Shown here piece after piece: positions 41,524 to 51,033 of a DNA stretch of 64,000 nt (positions within the stretch are counted from its first letter, which is position 1; each line of letters starts with the position of its first letter). The notes under the pieces were generated by a model. It was not told the DNA's origin, ran no database searches, and was given only the letters and a program-made list of their open reading frames with translations. The stretch spans positions 186,001 to 250,000 of the forward strand of contig CBDCLG010000012.1 of assembly GCA_965218625.1 (NCBI GenBank), given 5' to 3'. The DNA comes from Bin5 sp965218625. GTDB taxonomy: Bacteria; Chloroflexota; Anaerolineae; Caldilineales; Caldilineaceae. A program made the position numbers and the translations under genes.

Positions 41524-43365
41524 ATGAGCGCAATCACTCCTGTTGGGACATCACGACGAGCATCCCGCCCGCCAAGTGGGGGCGAGTATCTCCTAATCTG
41601 GTTTTGCGTTGCTGCTGTGGCGACAATTGGCGTATTCGCGGGGTTGCAGTTCTGGCACGCCGACCGCATCTTCAGCGGCGTGCACGTTGCTGGGGTACCG
41701 GTCGGTGGGGAGACGCGCGCGGCGGCCCTGCTGCGCCTGCACAGGGAGTTGGCGCCGTACCCTCTGGCGCCGATTTTCCTGGAATATGAAGGCCGGCAGT
41801 GGGCGCTGGGCACCGAGATGCTGACGCCTCAGGCTAATTTAGAAGATGCGGTAAATCGCGCCTATTCGGTTGGGCGGGAGGGAGGACTGATCGAACGGGC
41901 CTTGAACCAGTGGCAAGCGATCACCGGCCAGGCGACGATTTGGCCGGAGGTGGCGATAAGCGAGGGGACAGTCCGCCAATTGGTTGGTAGTGCGGCGGCG
42001 GAGGTGCGACGTCCAGGTCGACCCGGCCTTGAGATCGGCGATTATTCGCTTCCGCCGCGGCAAGGACTGGATGTTGACATCGCGGCCACAGCACAGCTGA
42101 TATTGGCGCAGGCAGCCAGCGGCCGTTCGGGAACCGTTCCGCTGCAGACATTCAGCACATCGCCGCCGCAAAACGCACGTACCGAAGCGACAGCCGCGCC
42201 GGACAGCAGAGCGCTTTCTCTGCCCCAACCCATTGTCCTGCGTCACGAGGCTTCGGGAATCGGTTTCGCCCTGGACGCGGCGCTTTTGGAAAGAATCATG
42301 CCCAGCGGCGACCCTCAGTCCCTGAATGAAGAGGCCCTGCGCATTGTCGTTGCGGGCTGGGCAAGGCAAGTCTCCTACCCGGCGCAGGATGCCCGCCTGC
42401 ACTTCGATGACGCCAGCGGACAGCTTACAGTCCTGCAGCCGAGCCAAGCGGGCCAGCGGTTGAATGTCGACCTGACGGTGGAGGCGGTGCGCAGGGCGCT
42501 GGTCGCGGAACCAAGGATTGCGGACCTGCCGATCATTGCCGTGCAGCCGGCGGTAGATTCAGGGAGACTGGACGAGCTGGGTATCAGGGAGCTGATCGCC
42601 AGCGGCACAACCTACTTCAAGGGCAGCAGCGCGACGCGCGTTTACAACATCGAGGTGGCCGCCGAAAAATTTGTTGGCGCGGTCATACCTCCCGGTGGCA
42701 TTTTCAGTTTCAATTCGACGATTGAGGCGGTTAGCGGGGCGAACGGCTTTGAGGATTCGGCGATTATCTGGGGCGACCGTACGGCCATTGGAATTGGCGG
42801 CGGCGTGTGCCAGGTGAGCACGACCGTTTTCCGGGCCGCGTTGGCGGCCGGATTCCCGCTGCTGGAGCGCCACAACCACGGCTATGTCGTGAGCTGGTAC
42901 GGCGACCCCGGATTCGACGCGACGATCTACACGCCATACGTCGATTTCAGATTCCTGAACGACACCGACGCCCATCTGCTGGTCCAGCCGGTTGTAGACA
43001 CGGTGGACGGCATTCTTTCATTCCGCTTCTATGGCACCAGGCCCGACCGGGAAGTAGAGATTAGCGAGGCGGAGTACAAAGATATCAAAGAGCCGGGGGA
43101 CCCTGTCTACCGGGAAGACGCGACGCTGGAAGCCGGCCAGATCAGGCAGGTGGAGTGGGCCAAAGAGGGGAAAACCGCGACCGTGATTCGCACGGTTACC
43201 GAGAACGGCGAGAGCCGGGAGGACAGGATTGTATCGGTCTACCGGCCCTGGAATGCGATGTTCCTCTACGGACCGGGTACGGTGATCCCCGGCGTGACCG
43301 ACAGGGATGAGGAGACGGCGGCGGCTTCTGAGCAAGAGGGCGCTGAAGAAGCGCAGGACGAATGA
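41524..43365 (+). CDS. VanW-family protein with N-terminal anchor, PG-binding-type domain and G5-like tail
   Basis: The 613-residue protein has one N-terminal helix (EYLLIWFCVAAVATIGVFAG) and then IFSGVHVAGVPVGGETRAA, the start of the putative peptidoglycan-binding domain common in VanW/YkuD proteins. A second similar domain follows near 250-330. The VanW domain is clear: GGIFSFNSTIEAVSGANGFE, GGGVCQVSTTVFRAALAAG and RHNHGYVVSWYGDPGFDATI. About 90 residues resembling a G5 domain (PGDPVYREDATLEAGQIRQV) and an acidic end follow. It is probably outside the membrane and cell-wall associated; the VanW function is not established. ATG 41524 is chosen because the 14 codons before it are poor. It follows the GT-C gene by 75 bp. 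Confidence 0.85.
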   Translation: MSAITPVGTSRRASRPPSGGEYLLIWFCVAAVATIGVFAGLQFWHADRIFSGVHVAGVPVGGETRAAALLRLHRELAPYPLAPIFLEYEGRQWALGTEMLTPQANLEDAVNRAYSVGREGGLIERALNQWQAITGQATIWPEVAISEGTVRQLVGSAAAEVRRPGRPGLEIGDYSLPPRQGLDVDIAATAQLILAQAASGRSGTVPLQTFSTSPPQNARTEATAAPDSRALSLPQPIVLRHEASGIGFALDAALLERIMPSGDPQSLNEEALRIVVAGWARQVSYPAQDARLHFDDASGQLTVLQPSQAGQRLNVDLTVEAVRRALVAEPRIADLPIIAVQPAVDSGRLDELGIRELIASGTTYFKGSSATRVYNIEVAAEKFVGAVIPPGGIFSFNSTIEAVSGANGFEDSAIIWGDRTAIGIGGGVCQVSTTVFRAALAAGFPLLERHNHGYVVSWYGDPGFDATIYTPYVDFRFLNDTDAHLLVQPVVDTVDGILSFRFYGTRPDREVEISEAEYKDIKEPGDPVYREDATLEAGQIRQVEWAKEGKTATVIRTVTENGESREDRIVSVYRPWNAMFLYGPGTVIPGVTDRDEETAAASEQEGAEEAQDE

Positions 43366-43435
43366 GATTGGCCGACAACGTTCCGCGGAAATCACACCAT
43401 TCAGGCCCCCTTCACAGCAATCTCTCCGCCGGCAG

Positions 43436-44260
43436 ATGCTCCTGACAGTTGACATTGGCAACAGCAGCATCAAGCTGGGCGCCTATCCAGGACTTGCGCT
43501 CGACCCCGCTGCAGTTGACTACGGGCGGTGTGATTACGATGCACCGGCTGCCCATTGGCGCCTTCCGACGGATCGAAACCGGCGGCTGGAGTCGTATCGC
43601 CGTCACTTAGATCAACTTTGGGAAGAGAGCGGGTCTAGCAGGATCAGTTTTGAGGACGCGGCTCTTTGCAGTGTCGTCGAACCGTTGACTCGTCTGTGGC
43701 GAAATCTCCTGGCCGAAATGCTGGGCCGGGAGCCGTTCGTTTTACGTCACGGATTGGACCTGGGGATGCCGCTATCGGTGGCCCATCCCGAAAGTGTGGG
43801 CATGGACCGGCTGGCAAATGCCGTGGCCGTGCGAAGGCGCAGCCGGGGCGCGGCAGTGGCACTGGACTTCGGTACGGCGACGACATTCAATGTTGTCGAC
43901 GCGCAAGGGCGATTTCGCGGAGGCGCGATCGCACCGGGACTGGGTACGATGGCAGGCTCGCTAACGGAGCGGGCACCCACCATTCCAAGGGTGGAGCTGA
44001 GGCCACCAGCTACGGCTATCGGCGGAGACACGGAAGAGGCGCTGAGGTCTGGAATCGTCTTAGGCTATACCGGACTTGTAGAGGGGCTTCTTGCGCGTAT
44101 TGGCCACGAAATCAACGCGCCCTTCAATGTCATCGCCACAGGCGGCCTCGGCCACATCATAACACCGCTAACCGACTCCATTGACGCCTACGACCCCTGG
44201 CTGACCCTCGCGGGCATTCGGGCTTTGTATCAACGAAACGCCGGGAAAGAAGATGAGTAG
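43436..44260 (+). CDS. coaX: Type III pantothenate kinase
   Basis: The 274-residue protein of the ASKHA fold phosphorylates pantothenate, the first step of CoA synthesis. Motifs: MLLTVDIGNSSIKLGAY (phosphate-1 loop), GMDRLANAVAVRRR, VALDFGTATTFNVVDAQGRF (phosphate-2), GGAIAPGLGTMAGSLTERAP and NVIATGGLGHII (adenosine region). ATG 43436 starts right at the DIGN motif as in other CoaX proteins; the 43 codons upstream in frame overlap the end of the VanW gene. It ends 18 bp from the converging glycosyltransferase gene, with no visible terminator between. Confidence 0.93.
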   Translation: MLLTVDIGNSSIKLGAYPGLALDPAAVDYGRCDYDAPAAHWRLPTDRNRRLESYRRHLDQLWEESGSSRISFEDAALCSVVEPLTRLWRNLLAEMLGREPFVLRHGLDLGMPLSVAHPESVGMDRLANAVAVRRRSRGAAVALDFGTATTFNVVDAQGRFRGGAIAPGLGTMAGSLTERAPTIPRVELRPPATAIGGDTEEALRSGIVLGYTGLVEGLLARIGHEINAPFNVIATGGLGHIITPLTDSIDAYDPWLTLAGIRALYQRNAGKEDE

Positions 44261-44278
44261 CGTTGATATCGGGCCCTC

Positions 44279-45427
44279 TCACCTATTGCTTCCCCCTCCC
44301 AGCAACTCCCTGTAACAGTTCAAAGTCGAGGCGGCCGTTCTCTGCCAGGAAAACCGGTTCGCCTGCTCGAGCCCCCGTGCGCAGAGGTCGGCGCGCAGCG
44401 TGTCATCCTCAAGCAATGCGGCCACAGTCTCTTTGATATCAGCCACTGAGCGAGGATCAAATAGCAGAGCAGCCTGGCCGACGATCTCAGGCAGGCTGGA
44501 CGTGTTAGCGCAGGCCACCGGCGTCCCGCACGACATCGCTTCCAACACTGGCAGGCCGAATCCTTCATACAGGCTTGGGAAAACGAAAATAGTAGCCGCG
44601 CTGTAGAGCGAGGGCAGATCGGCTTCGTCGACCGCGCCGACGAACCGCACCGACTCGCCGAGTCGAAGTTGCTCGGCCCTGTGTCTGGCCTGCGGGTAAC
44701 GCCGGTCCCAGGCCCCGCCGATGATGAGCGGCGGCGAATGCCGGGTGGCCAGCTGGGAATAGGCGTCGATCAGGGCTGGAAGGTTCTTGTGCGGCTTGTT
44801 CGCGCCGAAGTACAGGACAAACCGGGTGGGCAGGTCGTATTTGGCGCGAACGCGGTCGATCTCAGCGGCAGGCTGGGGCCGAAAACTCGAGTGGGTGGCG
44901 AGAGGCGTTACCCTGATTTTCCCTGGGGGGACGAAAAAATAGTTTGTGAGATCACCGCGCGTAGCCTCGGAAACCGTGAGGATCTGACTGGCGGCGCGCA
45001 GAGCGACCGTTGCAGCTACCCGGAAGAAAACCCTGGCCTTCAGCGACACGGTTTGCGGATACTGGAGCGGCGTGATGTCGTAGAAGGTCAAAATGGTGGG
45101 CAACCGGTTTCGGTAGGGATAGAGGTAGTAGGGGCAGTGGTAGAGTGCCGGCCCGGATAGTGGCAGGCGTCTCAAGAGGTTGGGAATGCGCCACTGCTGG
45201 CTGACGCTAAACGGGGATACGGAGACTGGGATTGAACGAAACTCGGCGGCGGACAGGGAACTGTCGTGGGTTTCGGTGTTGCCCAGGTCGCCGAGGAGGG
45301 TCAGCTGCTCACCGGCAGCGAGCAATCCACTCATAGACAATGCCAGGTTGGTCACGTAGCGCCCGATGCCGGGAAAGTGTGTGGTGGCCGTTCGAACGTC
45401 GAGAATGTAGTGACTCAACTGGTTCAC
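44279..45427 (-). CDS. GT4-family glycosyltransferase
   Basis: The 382-residue GT-B enzyme has the N-terminal acceptor motif HFPGIGRYVTNLALSM and the C-terminal nucleotide-sugar domain. VLYFGANKPHKNLPALIDAY and the retaining-enzyme EX7E motif in SLYEGFGLPVLEAMSCGTPV are clear. The PGIGRY loop and short length resemble mannosyl- and rhamnosyl-type GT4 enzymes of surface polysaccharide clusters; donor not deducible. It is the last gene of the glycosyltransferase operon and resembles the first glycosyltransferase of the cluster (53847-54983). Confidence 0.87.
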   Translation of the reverse strand: MNQLSHYILDVRTATTHFPGIGRYVTNLALSMSGLLAAGEQLTLLGDLGNTETHDSSLSAAEFRSIPVSVSPFSVSQQWRIPNLLRRLPLSGPALYHCPYYLYPYRNRLPTILTFYDITPLQYPQTVSLKARVFFRVAATVALRAASQILTVSEATRGDLTNYFFVPPGKIRVTPLATHSSFRPQPAAEIDRVRAKYDLPTRFVLYFGANKPHKNLPALIDAYSQLATRHSPPLIIGGAWDRRYPQARHRAEQLRLGESVRFVGAVDEADLPSLYSAATIFVFPSLYEGFGLPVLEAMSCGTPVACANTSSLPEIVGQAALLFDPRSVADIKETVAALLEDDTLRADLCARGLEQANRFSWQRTAASTLNCYRELLGGGSNR

Positions 45428-45493
45428 CGAGAGCAGTTCCTGGTTGGTTAATCGAATGAGGTCGTCAGCTACGAACGGAGACTCTCTGCGCTA

Positions 45494-46627
45494 TTAGTGA
45501 GAACCACCGGAAAGGGCCTCTGTGTAGAAGGAGACGGTATTTCGAATCATCGTCGGCAGCGCAAACTCATCCTGCACACGCTTGCGTCCTGCTGACCCCA
45601 TCTGAGCACGCAGGTCAGAATCTGCCAGCAGATGGTTGATCGCTTTGGACAGTGCCCGGAAGTCGTTGGGAGGAACGACCAGGCCGGTCTCTTTGTGGCG
45701 GTTGACGTAGGATGTGCCTGTTCCTAATTCGGTACAAATCACGGGCAAGCGGCAGGCCATCGCTTCAAGCTGAACAATGCCGAGGGCCTCGGCTCGGTTG
45801 GTGGAGGGCAGCAAGAAGAGCTGGGCGGCGTAGCGGGCCGCCAGGGTCTCCGGCTCAGTACACTCACCGAAAAAGGTGATTCTGTCGGTGAGTTGCTGCG
45901 TGTATGCCAGTTCCTGCAGTTCCCGCCGCATGGGGCCGTCGCCGACGATCAGTAGGTGGGCATCGTCAACGCCGCCCATGGCGCGGATCAGAACGTCGAC
46001 ACCCTTGTAGTGGCGCAGGCGGCCAACGAAGAGTAGCAGCGGCCGGTCGCCAAAGCGGCTGCGCAGGCGCTGGGCACTTGCCTGAATCTGGCGGGTCTCT
46101 GCGAACTGTCCCAAGTCGATGCCAAAGTGGACAATTCGGCATTTGCGGCGGATGCGTCGAAGGAAGGGGGACGATTCGACGTAGGCGGGACTGGAGACGG
46201 CGATCAGCGTCGCGCGCTGGAGCAGGAGGCGCAGCAATGGGGCGTAAAGCTTGCCGGACAGTTTCTGGCGAACGATGTCGCTGTGGTAGGTGACGACGAA
46301 TGGCTTCTTCCGCCCGAGCAGTAGTTGCGCCAGCTCTGCGGGCGGATAGGGTGCGTGCAGATGGACGAGATCTGCCTGCGCGGCCTCGCGCGGCAACTCG
46401 TTGAAGTAGGGAAGGCTGATGGGTGTGGAAAGGAAATGCGCTTGCCGCCCTGTCTTGGTTACGGGCACCCCGCCAATGGTCTGACGGACCGTGTTCGGCC
46501 CTGTGTTGGTGACGAGCACCCTTGCGTCAACGCCCTCGGCCCGCAGGCCTTGGGCGAGCAGGCGGATGTTGTTTTCGATGCCGCCGAGGACCGGGTGATA
46601 GTCCTTGTATAGCAAGAGCACTCTCAT
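45494..46627 (-). CDS. GT4-family glycosyltransferase
   Basis: The 377-residue GT-B enzyme starts with MRVLLLYKDYHPVLGGIENN, the Gly-rich acceptor loop of GT4. LLLFVGRLRHYKGVDVLIRAM opens the donor domain and the EX7E site is in RAEALGIVQLEAMACRLPVI. Cytoplasmic, it adds one sugar to a growing lipid-linked glycan. It is 50 bp downstream of the next glycosyltransferase gene in the operon. Specificity unknown. Confidence 0.88.
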   Translation of the reverse strand: MRVLLLYKDYHPVLGGIENNIRLLAQGLRAEGVDARVLVTNTGPNTVRQTIGGVPVTKTGRQAHFLSTPISLPYFNELPREAAQADLVHLHAPYPPAELAQLLLGRKKPFVVTYHSDIVRQKLSGKLYAPLLRLLLQRATLIAVSSPAYVESSPFLRRIRRKCRIVHFGIDLGQFAETRQIQASAQRLRSRFGDRPLLLFVGRLRHYKGVDVLIRAMGGVDDAHLLIVGDGPMRRELQELAYTQQLTDRITFFGECTEPETLAARYAAQLFLLPSTNRAEALGIVQLEAMACRLPVICTELGTGTSYVNRHKETGLVVPPNDFRALSKAINHLLADSDLRAQMGSAGRKRVQDEFALPTMIRNTVSFYTEALSGGSH

Positions 46628-46677
46628 ATAGTAGAAGCAACCAGCGACAAACGGCGCGCGGTAACTCGCCCGCTATT

Positions 46678-47838
46678 TCAGCTGCGCGCCAGCAGACGTT
46701 CGTAGAAGGACTCCAGTTCGGCAACTGTGCGTTCTATACAAAAATATTTTTCGACGCGGCGCCTGCCGGCCAGTCCCATATTCCGGCAAAGCGGTGCGTT
46801 TCCCAGCAGTCGTGAGACGGACTCGGTGAGCGCGCCGACGTCGCCGGGCGGAACCAGGATGCCGGTTTCATTGTGCGCGACGATTTCCGGCAGGGCGCCG
46901 TGGCCAAAGGCAACGACCGGCTTGCCCATGGCCATCGCCTCGATATTGACCAGGCCAAAAGGCTCCGGTGCACCGGGATGCACGAAAATGTCCATGGCCT
47001 CCAGAGCGGGCCGCACATCCGCCAGCTGACCGGTCCAGTGTACTCGATCGTCGAGACCGAGCTGCGAGCAGAGCGCCGTCAGGCGCGCTTCGTAGCCGTC
47101 ACCCACGCGGAACGGGTCGCCCCCGACCACCAGGAAGCGGCAGTCGGGAACGGTTTCGGCGATCTTGCCCGCCAAGTACAGGAAAGAGTCTTGGCCCTTT
47201 GTTGGGCGCACTCTGCCGACCATACCGACAATGGGCGCTGCGGGGTGGAAGCCTGCCTCCTGGCACAATACCGCTCTACCTTTTGCGAAAATCTTCCTCG
47301 CGTCGAAATGGGACAGATCGATGCCATTGTGGAGGACGAGCCCGTTTGAGGAGGATGGAAGGTATTCGGCGACTGCGTTTGAATTGGCAATCACGGCGGC
47401 CGCCATGCGGCTGAGGAGCAGCTTTCCGATTCGATCCGCCCATTTGCTTTTGGGCTCCGCTTCCGAGAGCCAGAAGTCGCGCATGTGCCACACGAACGGC
47501 AACCTGGCCGGCCGGCTTGCCAGTGCCGCGTAAGCTGACGCCCGCACAGTATTGCTGTGGATAAACGCAGCGCCGATTCTCCTGGCAATGGCGGAGATGT
47601 TGGCAGCCCCCTTCCACCAGTCGGACGGGGAATGGAAGGAGCCGCGCAGCCGAGGCAGGTCTAAGGTATGGACGGGAATGCCGGCACGGTCGGCTTCGCC
47701 GGCCAGCTGACCTGGCGGCGCGACCAGGTGGGGCTGCCAGCGGTCGTGGTTGAGGAATGTCATGAGCAGGAGCAGGCTGCGCTCCGCCCCGCCGAGGGCA
47801 TCTGCGTGGTCTACGAAGAGAATGGGGCTCGGTTGCAT
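46678..47838 (-). CDS. GT4-family glycosyltransferase
   Basis: The 386-residue GT-B enzyme starts ILFVDHADALGGAERSLLLL, a typical GT4 N-terminus. VGMVGRVRPTKGQDSFLYLA marks the donor domain and EX7E lies in GAPEPFGLVNIEAMAMGKPV. ATG 47838 is chosen; the longer open frame to 47937 would run far into the upstream gene. As called, it overlaps that gene by 28 bp, so coupled translation is likely. Confidence 0.87.
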   Translation of the reverse strand: MQPSPILFVDHADALGGAERSLLLLMTFLNHDRWQPHLVAPPGQLAGEADRAGIPVHTLDLPRLRGSFHSPSDWWKGAANISAIARRIGAAFIHSNTVRASAYAALASRPARLPFVWHMRDFWLSEAEPKSKWADRIGKLLLSRMAAAVIANSNAVAEYLPSSSNGLVLHNGIDLSHFDARKIFAKGRAVLCQEAGFHPAAPIVGMVGRVRPTKGQDSFLYLAGKIAETVPDCRFLVVGGDPFRVGDGYEARLTALCSQLGLDDRVHWTGQLADVRPALEAMDIFVHPGAPEPFGLVNIEAMAMGKPVVAFGHGALPEIVAHNETGILVPPGDVGALTESVSRLLGNAPLCRNMGLAGRRRVEKYFCIERTVAELESFYERLLARS

Positions 47839-48959
47839 AGTGTACGTTCCATGATTGAAATGAACTGTCGGCCTACCCGGTCCCAGTTCATTTCGCGTTC
47901 GACCCAGCGACGTCCGGCGTGTCCCAGGCGCTGGCACAGGTCGGCATCGCTCAGCAGGCGCGCCAGAGCTTGAGTCAGCCCGGCGGGGTCGTCGGGCGGG
48001 ACGAGGAACCCTGTTTCGCCATCGCGCACGGCTTCGGATGCGCCGCGGCTGCGCGCGGCAACGACAGGCAGTCCACTTGCGCTTGCTTCGAGGTAGACAA
48101 TGCCGAACCCCTCAACGCTGGGTGAGGTCTCCGCGGTATGGAACTCTTCACGCGCAGGCAACACAAAGATGGAAGCGCGGCGGTAGATATTTGGCAGTTC
48201 GGAATCTGAGATGGCCACTCCCTCCTGACTCAGGAATCGCACAGCATTGCCGAGCTGGAGATCACGCGCGAGTTTCTCCAGTGCCGGGCGCGCCGGACCG
48301 TTGCCGACAATCCAGTACTCCAGGCGAGGCGCCAGATTTAGAAGAGGCGGCAATGCGTGCAGAACTGTGTCGATGCCTTTGCGCGAAACGAGCCGGGCGA
48401 CGGTGAGGATGACAGGTGGGGCGGGGTGGGCCGCGGGGGACGGTTTGAAGCGATCGGGGTCAGCTGCGGGCAGGACGATTTCAGGGGCGGGCAGGCCCAG
48501 TTCCTTCAGTCGCCGTGCGTTGGCGCTTGAGTTTGTCACGAGGGGATGCGCACCTGCCAGAAGCCGGTTGAAGATGCGGCTGTGCCATCTCCACTGTGCG
48601 GCTTCAAAGTCATTGCCGTGCACCAGCGCGATGTAGCGCCCCTTGCACAGTAAGGCCGAAGGCAGCAGCAGCCGGGGGTGGGCATGTCCCACGATGGTGA
48701 GGTGCGGGCGTAAAGTCGCCAACGCGCGGGCAAAGTGCCAAGGCATCGCTGAGGAAACGGAGAGGACGTGGAAGGGTTCTTTTTGGAATGACGAAGAATC
48801 GGCGCGCGGGAGCACGACAGTCAGTTTGCAGCGCGCCCCGATGCGGCGGCTTAGTTCGAAGAGGTACTGTTGCACGCCGCCGATGGAAGGGGGGAAGTCA
48901 AGCGTCAGCAGAGCGATGCGGTGCGTTTGACCTTGTGTGTTTTCGACACTCAACGACAC
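47811..48959 (-). CDS. GT4-family glycosyltransferase
   Basis: The 382-residue GT-B enzyme has LLTLDFPPSIGGVQQYLFEL near the start, VILTVARLVSRKGIDTVLHA at the start of the donor domain and EX7E in SVEGFGIVYLEASASGLPVV. GTG is the start codon, and it overlaps the TAG of the gene before it by one base (TAGTG), a sign of translational coupling. The function in the cluster is addition of a sugar to the repeating unit; donor unknown. Confidence 0.87.
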   Translation of the reverse strand: MSLSVENTQGQTHRIALLTLDFPPSIGGVQQYLFELSRRIGARCKLTVVLPRADSSSFQKEPFHVLSVSSAMPWHFARALATLRPHLTIVGHAHPRLLLPSALLCKGRYIALVHGNDFEAAQWRWHSRIFNRLLAGAHPLVTNSSANARRLKELGLPAPEIVLPAADPDRFKPSPAAHPAPPVILTVARLVSRKGIDTVLHALPPLLNLAPRLEYWIVGNGPARPALEKLARDLQLGNAVRFLSQEGVAISDSELPNIYRRASIFVLPAREEFHTAETSPSVEGFGIVYLEASASGLPVVAARSRGASEAVRDGETGFLVPPDDPAGLTQALARLLSDADLCQRLGHAGRRWVEREMNWDRVGRQFISIMERTLCNRAPFSS

Positions 48960-50047
48960 TACGCCTCCAAATCTTGAACTCTCGCCGAAGGGGCAGAATC
49001 GGAAATCAGAGACATGAAGACCGACTCATAAGCCTCTGCGACCCTTTCCTGCGTGAAGTCGCCGGCGCGCAGCAGGCCCAATTCTGCCATGCGCTGCCGC
49101 CTGGGCTCATCTTGCAGTAGTGAAAACAGAGTTGGTCCCAATTCTTCAAAGGGGGCCAGGAGACCCCACTTCCCGTCTTCAAGCAACGCACGGGCACCGT
49201 CGTTCGGCGTTGCAACGACAGGAGCGCCACAGGACATTGCCTCTATGTAGGGGATACCAAATCCTTCATATGAACTGGGCAGACAATGGATCCAGGCTTT
49301 TCGGTAAAGGTCGGCAAGGTCGCGGTCACTCGGCTTGTGAATGGAGACGACGCCAGGCGCGTTCACACTCTGGTCTGCGACCAACCAGAGTTCGGCATCG
49401 GGCAAGGCGGGACGTATGTGTGCTTGAAAGATTTCCAGTAACTTGCGTCCGCGCTTGCGGCCACCCATCGTGCCAACAAAGAGTATGGAGGGGTTGGCAG
49501 ACTTGGAGCCTTCGCAGGCATAGAACAGCCGTCCATCGACAGAATTGGGTGTCACATGGTCAATGCCCGGCACATGGCGCCGCGTGGAAGCGATATCCGA
49601 AACTACGACGTCTGCCTTTGCCGCCTCCCAGAGTTCGCGTGGGACGAATGACAAATACCAAAGCTTTGTTTTCCAGTTAGAAGCGTGGATTGCTTCGGCC
49701 AGGGCAGCGCCATGGAAGGTACGAACGACAGGGGGGCCGGGTTTCCAAATCAGGGCGTCGTCACCGTGGGCGTGGATGACGTCAAAGCTGCTGAAGTCCT
49801 GCGCGCCGATTCGACCAGCCAGGAGCCACTTTTTCAGCCAGGCACGCAAGGGGCCAGACGGCCTATGGGAGAGGAGAGTGCGGACTTCATAGAGCGCTTC
49901 TGCAGGAGGATTGTCGGTGGTAAAGACGGTTACTGCATGACCGCGCCGGCACAAGGCATTGGCTAGCCGGTGGGCGACGTAGGCCACGCCGCCGCATTTT
50001 ACGCGGCTCTCGGAGGGTAGATGAGGGGAGAGCGCGGCGATTCTCAC
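48959..50047 (-). CDS. GT4-family glycosyltransferase
   Basis: The 362-residue GT-B enzyme starts IAALSPHLPSESRVKCGGVA and has ILFVGTMGGRKRGRKLLEIF and the EX7E site in SSYEGFGIPYIEAMSCGAPV. The GTG start at 50047 is chosen because VRIAALSPH is the usual GT4 opening and the GTGA overlap with the stop of the GT2 gene is a common coupling arrangement. The longer open frame to 50116 adds 23 residues inside the GT2 gene. Confidence 0.85.
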   Translation of the reverse strand: MRIAALSPHLPSESRVKCGGVAYVAHRLANALCRRGHAVTVFTTDNPPAEALYEVRTLLSHRPSGPLRAWLKKWLLAGRIGAQDFSSFDVIHAHGDDALIWKPGPPVVRTFHGAALAEAIHASNWKTKLWYLSFVPRELWEAAKADVVVSDIASTRRHVPGIDHVTPNSVDGRLFYACEGSKSANPSILFVGTMGGRKRGRKLLEIFQAHIRPALPDAELWLVADQSVNAPGVVSIHKPSDRDLADLYRKAWIHCLPSSYEGFGIPYIEAMSCGAPVVATPNDGARALLEDGKWGLLAPFEELGPTLFSLLQDEPRRQRMAELGLLRAGDFTQERVAEAYESVFMSLISDSAPSARVQDLEA

Positions 50048-50961
50048 GATGACAAACTCTTTCGCTTGCGCAGGCCCGCCAGATAACCCCGCCAAACACC
50101 TTGCAGAGCAGAGCAAACCAGTTGCGGCCGCCCTTGAAAGTTGTCTCTTTCTTTGACAAACCAGGCTAGTTCGCGTTGCAGAAAACAGGGCAGATAACGT
50201 TGTTTGAAGTTTTTGGCAAAAAAGTAGGCGACGTTGTGGTGAAACTCAAACAGGTATCTGCTCTCGTCGGTGGCTTTGCTGGCCCGACCGCCGCCCGTCG
50301 GATGGCCCAAATGGACGATTCCCGCGGCGGGGTCAAAGGCGATCTGATACCCCATTTGCAGGACGCGCAACGAAAAGTCGGTCTCTTCGCGATAGGCATT
50401 GCCGATGTAGGCTTCATCGAACAGCCCCGCCTCAAAGACGATCCTGCGCGGCATGGACATGTTGCCGCCTCTGAGACTGTCAGACGTGCCCTTTGGGACC
50501 TCATGGTCCCAATAGTCGTTCACTCGCCCACTCGGGAGTACTTCGCAAGGTCGCGGTCGCACCGGCAACTTTCTTCTTTCCTCAATGATGCCCCCGGTTG
50601 CGGCGCCGATGCCAGGTTGTTCCAGGCTCTGGAGATGCATATCGATCAGGCTCACCGGCGGGATGATGTCATCATCGCAGTAGAGCAGGAAATCCCCAGC
50701 CGCCAAGCGCGCGCCTACATTTCTGGCGTGCGGCAGGTTGGGCTTCTGGACGGCGTGCCAGCGAAATCTGGCTGGGTCCGCTTCTGTATGCGCGCGCAGG
50801 AAGTTCTCGGTCTCAATTTCGTGCATTGGAGTCTGGTCAATGACGAGCAGCTCGTAGTTTGGATAGGAGAGAGCAAGCAGGTACTCGATCGTATCGCACA
50901 GCACCCTTTCGCGCTGATAGGTGGGAAGGATAACTGACCAGTAGGGACGGTTTGACATCAT
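50044..50961 (-). CDS. GT2-family glycosyltransferase
   Basis: The 305-residue GT-A enzyme has WSVILPTYQRERVLCDTIEY at the N-terminus, LLVIDQTP, and the metal/donor DXD region in FLLYCDDDIIPPVSLIDMHL. GNAYREETDFSLRVLQMGYQ provides the ED-type catalytic acid region. It is the only inverting-type enzyme in this operon. It starts 72 bp downstream of the flippase gene. Donor and acceptor unknown; rhamnosyl- or galactosyl-type are common for this subgroup. Confidence 0.88.
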   Translation of the reverse strand: MMSNRPYWSVILPTYQRERVLCDTIEYLLALSYPNYELLVIDQTPMHEIETENFLRAHTEADPARFRWHAVQKPNLPHARNVGARLAAGDFLLYCDDDIIPPVSLIDMHLQSLEQPGIGAATGGIIEERRKLPVRPRPCEVLPSGRVNDYWDHEVPKGTSDSLRGGNMSMPRRIVFEAGLFDEAYIGNAYREETDFSLRVLQMGYQIAFDPAAGIVHLGHPTGGGRASKATDESRYLFEFHHNVAYFFAKNFKQRYLPCFLQRELAWFVKERDNFQGRPQLVCSALQGVWRGYLAGLRKRKSLSS

Positions 50962-51033
50962 GAATAACGATTTGCCAGTTTGAATCGGTTGCTGCAGGCC
51001 GGCGCGAGGCCCCGGTTTTCGTTTAGAGTCAAG

